The position numbers and the translations under genes were made by a program. 64,000 nucleotides of DNA from Icerya purchasi (Eukaryota > Arthropoda > Insecta > Hemiptera > Monophlebidae), in NCBI GenBank assembly GCA_039619475.1, contig CM077116.1, positions 274,908,758 to 274,972,757 of the forward strand, given 5' to 3'. Below are positions 22,263 through 33,194 of the stretch, piece after piece; position 1 is the stretch's first letter; each line of letters opens with the position of its first letter. The notes under the pieces were generated by a model that was given only the letters and a program-made list of their open reading frames with translations, was not told the DNA's origin and did not search any database.

Positions 22263-22908
22263 CTAACAAACAGGATGATAAAATATTCTTTAATGAATTA
22301 GCAATGAAGTTGTAAAAGTAGTGTCAGAGAACAACAATAAAGTTGTTACAGGTAAAGAGAACAGTATTATGGTTTTCGGAGGGAAATTTTCAAGTGTACA
22401 TATTATGGAATTTATTAAGAGTTTGGACTTGTATTATAAGGAGACGTCACTATCCGAGGAAGAGAAGATTTTTTATATGCTCCAAAAAATGACTGGTGCA
22501 GAGTATTTATGGGCAAAGGCTTTTCTTAAAGATTGTGAATCTTGGTCAGACGCGAAGAGTAAACTGAAAGAGCGATACTTAAGTAAAGAACAGCAGCTGC
22601 GTCTAAGGGCAAAATTTTTCTCGGAAAGACAAGATTACACGGAACCTGCGAATTATGAAACGTATGTGTTAGAATGGGCAGAGAAACTAGAGAATTTAGA
22701 AGAAACAATAACCGAGGAAGAATTTATTTTGGGAATTAGAAATAAACTACCACTGGAAGTGCGGAAAATGATAATAGGAACTAGGATACGTAAAAAAGAA
22801 GAACTGTTGGATAGACTGAGAGAATTGGAGGAGCTTAATCGGGGGGGGGGGGGGGGGGGGGGGGGTACCACAACCGATATAGAAACACAGATAGGAATAA
22901 GTGCATAA
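22263..22908 (+). pseudogene. gag domain of gypsy element
   Basis: Gag resumes behind the Penelope insertion (TNKQDDKIFFNELAMKL, then a stop). The open frame 22321-22908 shows a retrotransposon gag capsid-type domain: FGGKFSSVHIMEFIKSL, YMLQKMTGAEYLWAK, WSDAKSKLKERY, YVLEWAEKLENL, LGIRNKLPLEVRKMI. The domain ends at a run of 25 G (22841-22865), which codes glycines here. Behind it the frame soon stops. No zinc knuckle is visible; the G run sits where one might be expected. Confidence 0.75.
22841..22865 (+). repeat. Poly-G homopolymer (25 G) inside gag
   Basis: An uninterrupted run of 25 G in an otherwise AT-rich coding region. It may be real or a sequencing/assembly artefact. Confidence 0.9.
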
Positions 22909-22976
22909 ATAGGATTACTACAGTAGAAAAGAATTATAGTAGTGAGAATAGCGCAAGAAGTTTTTGTAATAGCAAT

Positions 22977-23599
22977 ATGAATGAAGAGTATAGTAAGAAT
23001 AAGTTTGGAAACCGCGAGTCAGTATTATGGAGAAGTGTTCGTCCGAAATATAACGGGTATGAGTTACTGGGAGACAGTCAGTTAACGAGATTCTGTGAGA
23101 GAAAACTTGGGTTAAGCAGGGATAGAAGGTTTATGTGTTCCAGGAGTTACAATAGAGGAGTTATCTAGGTTGGTCGAGGAGAGTCCGAAAATAAGCGAGA
23201 AAGCAATTTTGTTAGTGGGAACAAATAATTGGATTAGGAACCACACAGGAGAAATTATATCTAATGAGTATAGGAAGTTGATTAAAATATTAAAAGAGAA
23301 AGGTGCAAAAAGGTTGATTTTAGTGGCCGTTCCTCCAGCGGCGATAAAAACGGATAGAGAAAGTATTAATAACTTGAAAGTTTTAAACAACTTTATTAGA
23401 TCGCTGAAAGAAGAAAATGTAGAGATCGCTGACTTAGAATCAGTATGTATGTATACACAGGGAGAACGACCAGGAGAATCAGATTGTTTCAATGTTTACA
23501 GAAGCTATTCGAGAAATATATTAATAATAGGAGAGATGGAATCCATTTGAATAATCTCGGTGTTAACAGGCTGCAACAGCTGATTGAAGGGTGTTTTTA
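22977..23599 (+). pseudogene. SGNH/GDSL hydrolase-like domain between gag and pol
   Basis: Three SGNH signature blocks appear in order over about 480 bases. GDSQ, with the nucleophile Ser, lies at 23070-23081 (after YNGYELL). VGTNN, with the block III Gly and Asn, is at 23215-23229 (after SEKAILL). DGIHLNNLGV, with the catalytic Asp-x-x-His, is at 23535-23564, followed by a C-terminal helix ending at a stop near 23599. LILVAVPP lies between, as in the family core. Blocks I and V share one frame and block III another, so there are frameshifts near 23110-23150 and 23470-23525. SGNH enzymes are esterases or acyl hydrolases. Such a domain is known in CR1-type LINE ORF1 proteins but is unexpected in a gypsy element. 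Confidence 0.65.
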
Positions 23600-23667
23600 A
23601 TAGCCCACGATGAAGTGAGATCTATTTTAGAGATGCGGAGTGCAAAATTGAAGAGAAATATAACAGA

Positions 23668-25172
23668 GTGAATATGCTCAGAGAAGAGGATTTATTACAA
23701 GAGGAATTGGAGAACGTCGAACAAGAATCGGAGGCGGAAACGCCTGAAATAATAGTGGAGATTTATAAAAAAAAATTTAAGGTGCTGATTGATACAGGAG
23801 CTGAGCTCACAGTTATGTCGCAAACGATTTGGCAGGAATTGAGTAGGAAATATGACGAAGAACACTTACCAAGATTACCAGTGACGAACATTAACGTAAT
23901 ATCTGCTTGTGGAAAAGGAAAACAAAAAATTGATATGCAAATTCTTTTGCCGTTGTTTATATCTGGACATAGATTCAATGTACATACATTTATAGTAAAA
24001 GGATTAAATGTGGGAATAATCTTGGGGTGTGATTTCCTTTCCAAACATATTACAAAAATAGATTTTGGGACTAAAATCATCTGTTTTAATACTGAATTGA
24101 ATACGCAAGTAAAAGTTACTATTTGGAAGGGTGAAAAGAAATTTAACGTTAAAATATGTGAGGAAGGGGTAAATTGTTTAGAATCCACAAAGTACGAAAA
24201 CATAGAACTAGATAGTTTTAGACAAATTTATACATTAAGTGAAGAAGTTGGGATCCTAGAAGAAATGTTGTGTAAAATCGAGAAGAATGCCATGAGCAAG
24301 TCAGCAAAGGAGCAGTTAGGAGAATTATTTAAGGAATTCCGGAACATTTTTTCAGATAAATCCGGACTGTGCAACAAATTCACGTATAAGATCAAAACGA
24401 AGAACCATGACATATTTAGGAATTATAAATGTTATCCAGTCTCGATGAATCGAAAATCGATGGTCCAAAAGGAAATAGAACGCCTCCTTAATCTGGGAAT
24501 AATCAAACTATCAGAATCACCTTATCTGAACCCACTAGTGCCAGTAATAAAAAAACGGGAGAATGCAGATTATGTATAGATTCGAGAGAAATCAACAAAA
24601 TAATTGAAAGAGATAATGAAAAGCCGCCTAGGATTGAAGAATTGTTATACAAACATCGAAATTTTCGTGTGATCAGCGCAATAGATCTTGTTGCCAGTTT
24701 CCACCAGGTAATGTTGCATGAGGATTCTAGGAAATATACAGCATTTACTTTTAATAGGAAGACATATGAGTATAAGGTGGTACCTTTTGGGTTATCAATT
24801 AGTACGGCTGCGTTTATGAAAGCTTTGAATAAGGTATTAGGTGAAGAAGCGGAAGATTTTATTTTAAATTATGTAGATGATGTTTGTGTGGTATCCTGTA
24901 GTGAAGAGGAACACATAAGTCATTTAAAAAGTATCTTTACGAAATTTTCCAACGCCGGAATGACAATTTATTATAAAAAATCTGAATTCGGAGTAAAGCA
25001 AACGAAATTTTTGGAATATATACTATCAAAGAAAGGGCTATCGATGCAAGAAGAAAAGATTAATTTAATAAAGAATTTTAGACCACCAAAGAATAAAAAA
25101 GAAGTCCAAGGGTTCATAGGATTATGTAACTTTTACAGGCATTTTATTGACAAATTTGCTAGTACTCTATAG
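23668..25172 (+). pseudogene. Protease and reverse transcriptase of gypsy pol
   Basis: The aspartic protease shows LIDTGAELTVMS (about 23788-23823) and a later IILGCDFLSKH (about 24016). RT begins with KEIERLLNLGIIKLSESPY (about 24470) and shifts frame in an A7 run near 24555. It continues CIDSREINK, ISAIDLVASFHQV (first catalytic Asp), TFNRKTYEYKVVPFGLS and LNYVDDVCVVS (YVDD, about 24868-24900), then the connection FIGLCNFYRHFIDKFA, and shifts again near 25150. The order protease-RT and the YVDD, VPFGL and FLG/FIGL blocks are those of Ty3/gypsy. The copy cannot make an intact Pol. Confidence 0.9.
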
Positions 25173-25850
25173 CCCATCTTCAGATTGTTGCGATCAGGTA
25201 CTGTTTTCTCTTGGGGCGAAGTTGAACAACAAACTTTTGATCAATTCAAGTCGTTTTTTTACAAATAGAATGAATCTGGAAATACCTGATTATTCAAAAA
25301 AATTCTACATTAGAACGGATGCATCTGATTTGGCTGTAGGTGCGGAATCATTTCAGTATCAGCGTGAAGAACCGAGGCCAATAATGTTTACTAGTCGAAT
25401 AGTGGATAAACATGAGAGAAAATACTATGTAACCGAAAAAGAATTGTTGGCAATAGTGAATGCGTGCATTAGATTTAGGCTCTTTATAGAAGGATACAAG
25501 GTGGTTTTGCAGACGGATCATAAATGTATAAAATTCTTATGGGAGAGTAAGTGGAAGTCGCCTAGGTTAATCCGATAGATGATTTATTTACAACAGTTCG
25601 ATCTAAATGTACAATATATTCAAGGAAAGGAAAATATAGTGGCTGACGTTTTATCGAGGTATATAACATATGATCAAGAAAATCGAGAAAATAATATTTT
25701 AATAGCGGGGATTCGGAAAAAGGTAAGGACTATGGAAACTCTATTAAGAAAAATAAAATATGAGCAAAAACTTGACAAGGCGTGGGGTTTAATTGAAGAG
25801 AAAATCAAAATTTACGGATCAGAAGGTTTTATCGAATTATCGACGGAGTG
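25173..25850 (+). pseudogene. RNase H of gypsy pol
   Basis: IRTDASDLAVGA (first Asp), HERKYYVTEKELLAIV (catalytic Glu), LQTDHKCIKFL (second Asp), then QFDLNVQYIQGKENIVADVLSR, the end of gypsy RNase H. A TAG stop interrupts at 25576-25578 between SPRLIR and MIYLQQF; both sides remain in one frame. RNase H removes the RNA strand during cDNA synthesis. Confidence 0.85.
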
Positions 25851-26640
25851 ATATTTATTGACCCTAGTGGGTCACAAAAAAATTGGAAACTTTGTGTTCC
25901 CGACAGTCTAAGAACCGAACTAATAAGGTAATATCACATTGAATATGCACATCCCGGAATAACCAGGACAGTGTACCTGATCAAGGAAGAATGTTTCTTT
26001 TATAAAATGAGACCAGAGACAAGAGCAGTAATTAATAATTGCGAGATTTGTAAGAGAGTGAAGTATTACAAACAGGAACACAAGTCAGTGAAGTATATTC
26101 ATGTATCGAAACCGTTGGAGCTTGTATGTTTGGATGTACTTGGGCCTACCGTCAGAAGGAGTCGACAAAATATTAGTGATAGTTGATGTATTTTCAAAAT
26201 TTGTTAAATTGTACCCAATGAGACGATTGTCGACAAGGAATATAATAGCGAAGGTAAAATTATACATAGAAAATTATGGGAAAATGGAATCGATTCTTTC
26301 CGATAATGCGTCGGTGTTTAGAAGCGGGTTATGGAATTCGTTCTTTAACGAGAGAGGAATTGTTGTCAAACATACAACCCCATATCACCCGCAGAGTAAT
26401 CCGACGGAGAGATACAATCAAGAGATTACAAAGGTACTTAGACAATATTTGACTGATCGACATACGCTGTGAGGTAATTATGTGAGTAGGGTTGAAAAGC
26501 TTCTGAATGAGACGCCGCATTCAGTCACCCGGTTTCCGCCGATTCAGGTATTAACGGGTAAAAGAGTAAAAGGGTTGGTGGAGGAATTTATCAAGTTCCC
26601 AGAGTTCTTTCAGTGGGCACAGGGTGCTAAGAATTTCGCC
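25851..26640 (+). pseudogene. Integrase of gypsy pol, 3'-truncated
   Basis: A zinc-binding HHCC module (HIEYAHPG ... CEICKRVK, about 25935-26060) is followed by the catalytic core: LDVLGP (first Asp, about 26130), then in another frame ILVIVDVFSKFV, ILSDNASVF (second Asp) and TPYHPQSNPTERYNQEI (catalytic Glu). Frames shift near 26150, and a TGA stop sits at about 26470. The sequence reaches a short conserved region after the core (FPPIQVLTGKR) and then stops at the border with an RTE-like LINE. No chromodomain or envelope gene was seen. Confidence 0.85.
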
Positions 26641-26649
26641 GTCTGCTAA

Positions 26650-27450
26650 GGTTACAAAAATTGGAACGTAGAACGTAAGAAGCTTGTACCAAGGAGGAAA
26701 ACTAGCTAATGTCAGGAAAGAGATGAAACGATTAAGGATAAAAATATTGGGCATTAGTGAACACCACTGGCCAGGTAATGGTGAAAACAACTGCGAAGAT
26801 GGAAAAGTATATTACTCTGGTGACACATCAGCCAATCACAGAAATGGAGTAAGATTTATTGTAGATAAGAAGATAATGGCATATGTAGATATCTTTGTAC
26901 CAGTATCGGATAGGATTGCAATACTTTGGTTAAAATCAGGCAGGCTGGCGATAAATTTAATTCAAGTATATGCGCCTACAGCAGACCTAAAATATGATGA
27001 TGAAGTAATAGATTTTTATGAAGAACTACAGAAAATAGTTGATGGAACAAAAGATCGCGAGATGACAATAATAATGGGTGATCTAAATGCAAACGTTGGA
27101 GCTGGAAGAGATGGCAGTGCGGTAGGACCGTACGGACTGGGCGAAAGGAACGAACGAGGAGATAGATTAGTTCAATTTTTTAAAAGTAATAATCTCGTGA
27201 TAAGTAATACTTGGTTTCGAATGCCGAACAGAAGGTTATTTGCCTGGAAATCTCCTCAGGACGGTTGCAATACAATAAGTAAAAATCAGATAGATTATAT
27301 ATTAATCAAACAGCGCTTTAGAAGCTCTATAAAATGTGCTAAGACGTACCCCGGAGCAGATATAGCGTCAGACCACAATCCAGTGATGGCAAAAATTGAT
27401 CTCCGATGGCGGATAATGAAAAAGCAATCTGTAAATGGAATTAAAGAATA
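26650..27450 (+). pseudogene. APE-type endonuclease of RTE-like LINE
   Basis: KIGT, then a TAG stop (26669-26671) where the family has Trp, then NVRSLYQGGKLANV, ILGISEHHWPG (catalytic Glu), MGDLNANVGAGRDG (Asp/Asn pair), NQIDYILI and ASDHNPVMAKI (catalytic Asp-His). The wording NVR.LYQ.GKLANV is typical of RTE/BovB-like elements. Open for 255 codons after the first stop. Confidence 0.85.
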
Positions 27451-29436
27451 AATATTGAACAATTAGAGAAACAAAATGTTATGAAGACAGTGGAAACTGA
27501 AACTAACAAGATATTCAAAAGAGTATGTGAAGAGCAAATAGCAGAAACAGCAACAGAAAAAATCAGAATATTTGGAGAAAAAATAAAACAAATGTGTACA
27601 GAAGTAATGAAAAGTAAGAAACAGAAAAAGAAACCATGGATGACAGATAAAATTTTAGATTTAATGGAGAAACGCAGACTGAGAAAAGGCACAACAGAGT
27701 ATAAAAAAGTGCATAAAGAAATAAAAAAAGAAATAAGAAAAGCCAAAGAATCCTGGATGAATAAAAAATGTGAAGAACTGGAAAAACTACAGAAGAAACA
27801 CGATGCACTGAACATGCATAAGAAAATAAAAGAAATAGCGGGAATATACAGAAAAAAGATACCTTCCAAGCTGATAGCAGATAATGGGAAAATTAGTGTT
27901 GACACTTGATGAAAAGTTGAAATGCTGGAGAGATTATGTGGAAAGATTATACACTGAACAAAAAGAAAAAAATCGATATTATACCCCATGAGAATGAGAA
28001 GCTACCGATTTTGATGACAGAACTGAGATATGCAGAAGAGTTGCTGTTGGGCCTGATGGCAAACCAGGAGAAGTAATCAAAATGATCAGTGACGAAAACA
28101 TTAAGAGTCTACTAGATATATTTAATGAAATATACGAAAATGGTCGGATACCTAAGGAGTGGTTAGATTCCACTTTTGTAATCCTACCAAAAAAAAAAAA
28201 AAGACAGCAAATAAATGCCATGAGTATCGCACAATAAGTTTAATGAGTCATCTCTTAAAAGTTTTTCTGAAAATCATTTATGGACGTATTAGAGGAAAAT
28301 GCGAAAAAGAACTAAGCGAATTTCAGTTTGGCTTCAGACCAGGGCGCGGGACTTGAGAAGCGCTGACAGCATTAAACGTACTACTAAAAAAGTGTAGAGA
28401 TCAGCAAAAAGATGTCTTCCTCTGCTTTTTGAACTACGAAAAGGCCTTCGACAGAGTGCAACATACAAAAATCTTAGAAATTCTCAAGGCAAAAAAGGTT
28501 AACGAATACGATCGCAGAATCATTAAAAATCTATATTGGGAACAAAAGGCAAAAATATTAGTGGATGGAAAGCAGACAGAAAATATTGAAATTCAGCGAG
28601 GGGTCAGGCAAGGATGTATCCTATCACCATTACTGTTCAATATATATGCGGATGAAATATTTGGCGAGGCTTTAGAGGATGCAAAATTAGGAATCAAAGT
28701 AAATGGAAGATATCTAAATAATGTGAGGTACGCAGATGATTCAGTTCTCTTCGCAGATTCAATGGAGGAGTTACAGGAATTGGTAAGATTAGTAAACGAA
28801 ACTGGATTAAAATATGGGCTTAACATTAATGTAAAGAAAACTAAACTGTTATCGATTAGTAAGAATGATACAAAGGATATAATACTTCAGATCAATGGAC
28901 AAGAAATCGAAAGAATACGAAAATACAAATATTTAGGATGTTACATATCCGAATCTCTCGACCCCGAAATGGAGATTAGAATGAGAATTGGATACGCCAA
29001 GACTGCTTTTCTGAAAATGAAAAATTTCTTTACAAGTCGCTCGATAAATTTGAAAACACGCCAGAGAATGATAATATGTTACATCTATAGTATTCTGTTA
29101 TATGGAATAGAAGCAGCAACAATGACAGCAAAGACGTTAAAAAAATTGGAAGCGTGCCTAATGTGGCTGCATAGAAAACCGCTAAGAACTCTCCTTAGTC
29201 ACAGAAGATGACCAACGAAAAAGGTATTGGAGCTGACAGGTGTTAAGAGATATGTAACGCAGACAATCAAGAATAGGAAAATCGAATATTTCGGGCATTT
29301 AATCAGAGGTCGAAGATACGAACCAATTAAGCTGATAATTGAAGGAAAAATTGAGGGACGCCGCGGAAGGGGGAAGAAGGAAAACTTCCTGGCTGAAGAA
29401 TGTGCGGCAATGGACAGGATTAAACGCTGTTGGTGA
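27451..29436 (+). pseudogene. Reverse transcriptase of RTE-like LINE
   Basis: A Lys/Glu-rich linker (27481-27909) is followed by RT blocks in several frames: VGPDGKPGEVIK (about 28047), YRTISLMSHLLKVFLKII (about 28223), FQFGFRPGRGT followed by a TGA, FLNYEKAFDRVQH (about 28426-28464), GVRQGCILSPLLFN (about 28601), RYADDSVLFAD (28729-28761) and YLGCYISESLDPEM. In motif A the catalytic Asp is Asn (28432-28434). A TGA at 29209-29211 interrupts before KKVLELTGVKRY, and the tail IEYFGHLIRG ends near 29436. The element is inactive on several counts. Confidence 0.85.
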
Positions 29437-29551
29437 TCTTGTGCGAGCAGCGGAGGGACGAAAAATTTAAAATAGTGTTAGCCTAGTGCCAGTAGGATCG
29501 TCAACGCGCAGATATGTGTATGGCAATCGAAGAAGAAGAAGAATTTAGATC

Positions 29552-29945
29552 AAGACCATCGAACGCCTTCGCTATGTCTAGTGTCATTAGGCAACACAAA
29601 TAGGAATTCCTTTTAAAGTAAATTATTATCTGTAAAATATTCCATATTACCTTCGTTACGTTATGCTGTAGAATAAAATCTTTTAATTTATTTAATATAC
29701 ACTTTTCATAAATTTTACAGTAATTTGACTAAAGGGAAATCGACGAACCAGATAATTTAAAATTTTTATTCGTTTTTGACAATATTACTGTCCTTGTTTT
29801 TTTCCATTTTTGTGGATAGTTTTCATATTGAAATAATAAATAAATTAATTCTGTGATCACTTCCGGGTATTTTCTATTAAAATTTCTTATCCAATCTACA
29901 AGCTACGTTATTCTTAAGATTATCAATAATTAATGAAACTTCTTT
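29552..29945 (-). pseudogene. CR1-like RT fragment, minus strand
   Basis: Read leftward from 29945: IIDNLKNNVACRLDK, FNRKYPEVITELIYL, YENYPQKWKKTRTVIL, FKLSGSSIS and finally LDIAKAFDGLD (about 29590-29556), which holds a motif A aspartate. These are the fingers and first palm block of a LINE RT, with stops and shifts between them. It is cut on the left by the RTE-like LINE end and on the right by LINE J. Confidence 0.6.
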
Positions 29946-32109
29946 ACTCACTACCGTCCTATCTCACTGATGAGTACCTTATCCAAAATCTTGGATAAAA
30001 TGGCCAGCAGACGTCTCCTCTCCTTTTGTGAATCCAAAAATATCCTCTCCACAATACAAGCCGGAGGCCATAAGGCTAAATCAACGTCAAATCATCTGGT
30101 GAGCCTTCAAAGGCAGATTTTATCTGCGTTCAAAAGTCGACAGCACCTGATAACCATATTCTTCGATATTGAAAAAGCCTATGACCGCCTCTGGCGGCAA
30201 GGCCTTATAAACAAACTACGAGGATGGCAGGTGACAGGTAGAATGATAAGATTCATTCAAACTACTTGTCAGACCGAACTATACGGGTCAGAATCGACTC
30301 TCAAATCTCTAATGCAGTGAGCATCGAGAACGGCATACCTCAAGGCTCCGCGCTTAGCGTAACCTTGTTCATAATGTACATCAATGACATTGCTGATTGT
30401 GTTCAGCCACCAGTAACGGCCCGGCTCTTCATTGACGACCTTAGCATTTCCCTAGCGTCTCGTGATCCACAAATATCTCACACAATCCTTCAGAAAACTA
30501 TCTTCAAACTCCAGAAATGGTCAGAAATCAATGGTCTAAACTTTTCCTCCGCAAAGACGGTATGCGTCGATTTCTATAGGGGACGTCCTGTGACCAACAG
30601 GATTCCTTTCCAAATAAACAACACCATAATTCCGAACTGTATTTCAGCCAGGTTCCTAGGCCTGGAGTTTGATAGCAGATTAACTTGGAGCCTACACATT
30701 AATAAGCTAAAATCTGAATGTATAAAGTTACTGTCAATAATCCGATACCTCTCCAATCCCCAACTTAATATTCGTCCCAAATTAATCTCTAATGTTTACA
30801 AAGCCTTGATCCTAAGTAAAATAAATTATGGGTGCCAGGTGTACTCCTCAGCATCTCTAAGTAACCTGAAAAAACTGGACGCAATTCACCACTCTGCACT
30901 ACGAATCATCGCCGGAGCCCATTATAGAACACCCTGTAGGAGTATCTGTGCACTAACGGGCACTCCCCTACTGAAATTCTATCGCTCCCTGCATACCCTG
31001 CGGTGCAATATTCCATTCCTAAAGCTGCCTTATATCCATCCCGAAACCCCCTTACTCGCAGCGTTCACTAACGACCCACTACCAATTCTCACCAAGCTAC
31101 TTCAGAATGTCAATGTCAACTACTCCACAGAATGCCAGGCAGCAGCCAACAACTCGTTACATCTGTGGCAACTTGGGCCTGTAGCAGTTAAACTATCGGT
31201 TCTGCAAAAGTATATGTCCTGCGGCATGTCAGAGCAACTTACCCAAGACGCGTGTGAAACAATAAGACAGTACGGCAACGCTATCCAATGTTATACAGAT
31301 GGAGCAAAAGCAGCACTCGTCGAGGGGATGTCACCGACTGCGTGCGCCTTCGAAGTGAAGGGAGCAATAACAACCATCCGTCTGAACGATTACTGCTCTG
31401 TCCTAGATGCCGAATTATATGCAATACGCTTATGTCTGGAAATCATCCTGGCGTCCACAGAGACAATAAATGACATCCTATTGATAACAGACTCATTAGT
31501 GGCGACTAAGATGTTATGCGGGCGGGGGGGGGGGGGGTAACAAACCACGACCTGGCACTCATCATGGAGCTACAATCGAAGGGATATAATCTAATAGTGT
31601 TGTGGATCCCAAGTCACGCGGGAATCCCAGGAAATGAAAGGGTGAACACAGCAGCTCACTCAACCATTACAGCTCCCAGTCCGCAAAGCGTACTTGGGCC
31701 CCCTCAAATATCAGAAGCAGTAAAAATACAAATAATGGAACAGTGGAAACAAGAACACACCTTCACCCCGTCCCACCTCCAGAATATAAAGAAATCCGTA
31801 GAGCCATGGTGGCCCCCCCAGGGGACCTTACGAGTTTATTATCGCGCGCTCAACCGTTTACGCCTGGGCCACACGCGACTATCCCACGACTACCTGTTGG
31901 AAGACGCTCACCCTCCAATCACATGTCCTTTCTGTCGCGCACAAGAGCCACCGGCGGTTGAGCACATTCTCATAAATTGCCCTACATTCCAATCTTCCAG
32001 AACGAGACACGGATTTGAAAACCTCAGCCATGTTCTCTCAAACTCAGAAGCGAACCAAAGTGCAGTCTTCCAGTTCGTCAGGGACAGTGGATTAGGGGCA
32101 TTCCTGTAA
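29946..32109 (+). pseudogene. ORF2 of LINE J: RT, RNase H, zinc tail
   Basis: RT: YRPISLMSTLSKIL, FFDIEKAYDRLWR (about 30157-30196), NGIPQGSALSVTLF (about 30330-30371), RLFIDDLSIS (about 30423-30452), FLGLEFDSRLTW. RNase H: YTDGAKAALVEG (about 31293-31329), LDAELYAIRL (Glu), LITDSLVATKM (second Asp), WIPSHAGIPGNERVN (about 31603-31647). The C-terminal zinc motif CPFCRAQEPPAVEHILINC runs over about 31924-31980. A frameshift lies near 30268. A second lies at a run of 14 G (31524-31537) in the middle of RNase H. RNase H inside a LINE points to the I-like group. Confidence 0.85.
31524..31537 (+). repeat. Poly-G homopolymer (14 G) inside RNase H
   Basis: A G run in the middle of the coding region that changes the reading frame. 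Compare the 25-G run at 22841-22865. Confidence 0.9.
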
Positions 32110-32206
32110 CCGGAGACTCTCGGGCCGAAATAGTCTAGATATATTATTCACGGCCCGGGGTCTATCCACGGTTTGAGAAATTAAAAAAAAAAAAAAAAAA
32201 AAAAAA

Positions 32207-33194
32207 TCTATCAATTACAGGAAGTTCAATTAATTTTATAGGCAGTCTACAACTCAGTCCGCGCCAATCTTTACACTGTTTAATCCCTTTACATTTCCGA
32301 TGTTCTTTACTGTATTCATCCATTGACTACATTTTTTTAAACCTATTCATGTGTCACATTTCCGCATTTGTTGTCCCCGCCTTCCTGTTATGGCACGTAA
32401 AATAAAGTTTTTGATGTAGATCAAAAATTTTTCTCTTTTAATATACGGCAGTAACCGTGTTTCCTCGATAAAAAGATTATTGTTTCTCTCAAAATTCGAG
32501 TCATTAACAGAATATCGCATAATCATGCCATTTTTAGTAAAAATATTCAACATTCATCAAAATTTACTTTTTCTAGTTTACATTTTTCTGTATTTTCGGA
32601 ATTCACCCGATGAAAAAAAAATGTTTAAGTTCCGTATAATTTAGAAATAATTACGAAGAATTTTTGTAATATCATAAGTTCACTAATTTGTGCAGCGATA
32701 AAAAGAATAAAATAAAATTATCATAAAGCTACATTGCACCAATACTCGTGGCACATGGGCGCGTGAGAAATGTTTAACGGTGCCGTTAAAAAATCGATAT
32801 TTCTTTTGTTAGATAAAAGTTATTTTTAACTGATTGTTCAACTTTTTGTTGTTTTTTTTTTTTTAATTAACTAAAACGTCAACGATGCGTTAATTTCCTC
32901 GTTTTCCAAAATAACTATTTTTTGTTTATTTACACATCGTTTGTAACTGATTATTAAAAGGAATAAGTTCTACTAGAACACAAATTTTTTGAAATCTGTG
33001 AAGCAGATTCTAAGAATTTCAGTATAATTCCTCTCAAAGACTAAAGAGAAACCAACTGTTTTATTACTGATATCCGCCCTATTATAATTATAAAATTTAA
33101 ACTGATGTCAATGGGAGAAAAAAATACAACCTATTTACATACAATGCGTCAATGGAGCGATTTTTTACGACCGTATTTTTTTTTGTACATGTAA
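32207..33194. other. AT-rich, possible LINE relic on minus strand
   Basis: At about 32220-32320 the minus strand reads KGIKQCKDWRGLS, faintly like a LINE RT YRxIS block, without further support. Otherwise no open frame or repeat was recognised. Confidence 0.3.

Larger units (their letters stand above)
19382..26640 (+). mobile_element. Ty3/gypsy LTR retrotransposon, decayed, with nested Penelope element
   Basis: Order: 5' LTR, primer binding site, gag (coiled coil, then gag domain), an SGNH-like frame, protease, RT, RNase H, integrase. Integrase after RNase H is the Ty3/gypsy order. A Penelope-like element interrupts gag. The 3' LTR is missing because sequence changes into an RTE-like LINE at about 26640. 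Many frames are shifted, so this copy is dead. Confidence 0.9.
26641..29543 (+). mobile_element. RTE-like LINE, ends in (GAA)n
   Basis: Endonuclease plus RT in one orientation, ending in a short GAA microsatellite (about 29528-29541) instead of poly-A, as RTE elements do. It begins at the very start of the endonuclease domain. It truncates the gypsy element. Confidence 0.85.
29946..32206 (+). mobile_element. LINE J (same family as A and C), 5'-truncated, with poly-A
   Basis: Starts inside RT at YRPISLMSTL and ends in 24 A (32183-32206) after a CCHC-type tail. Its closest relatives here are LINE C at 36509-39275 and LINE A at the left edge. Confidence 0.9.

Noticed and set aside
22653..22871. 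Proline-rich protein start on the minus strand
   Set aside because: Produced by the 25-G run read in reverse inside gag.
25147..25260. Second start of a separate gene within gypsy pol
   Set aside because: It is the RT-RNase H connection in a shifted frame, not an independent gene.
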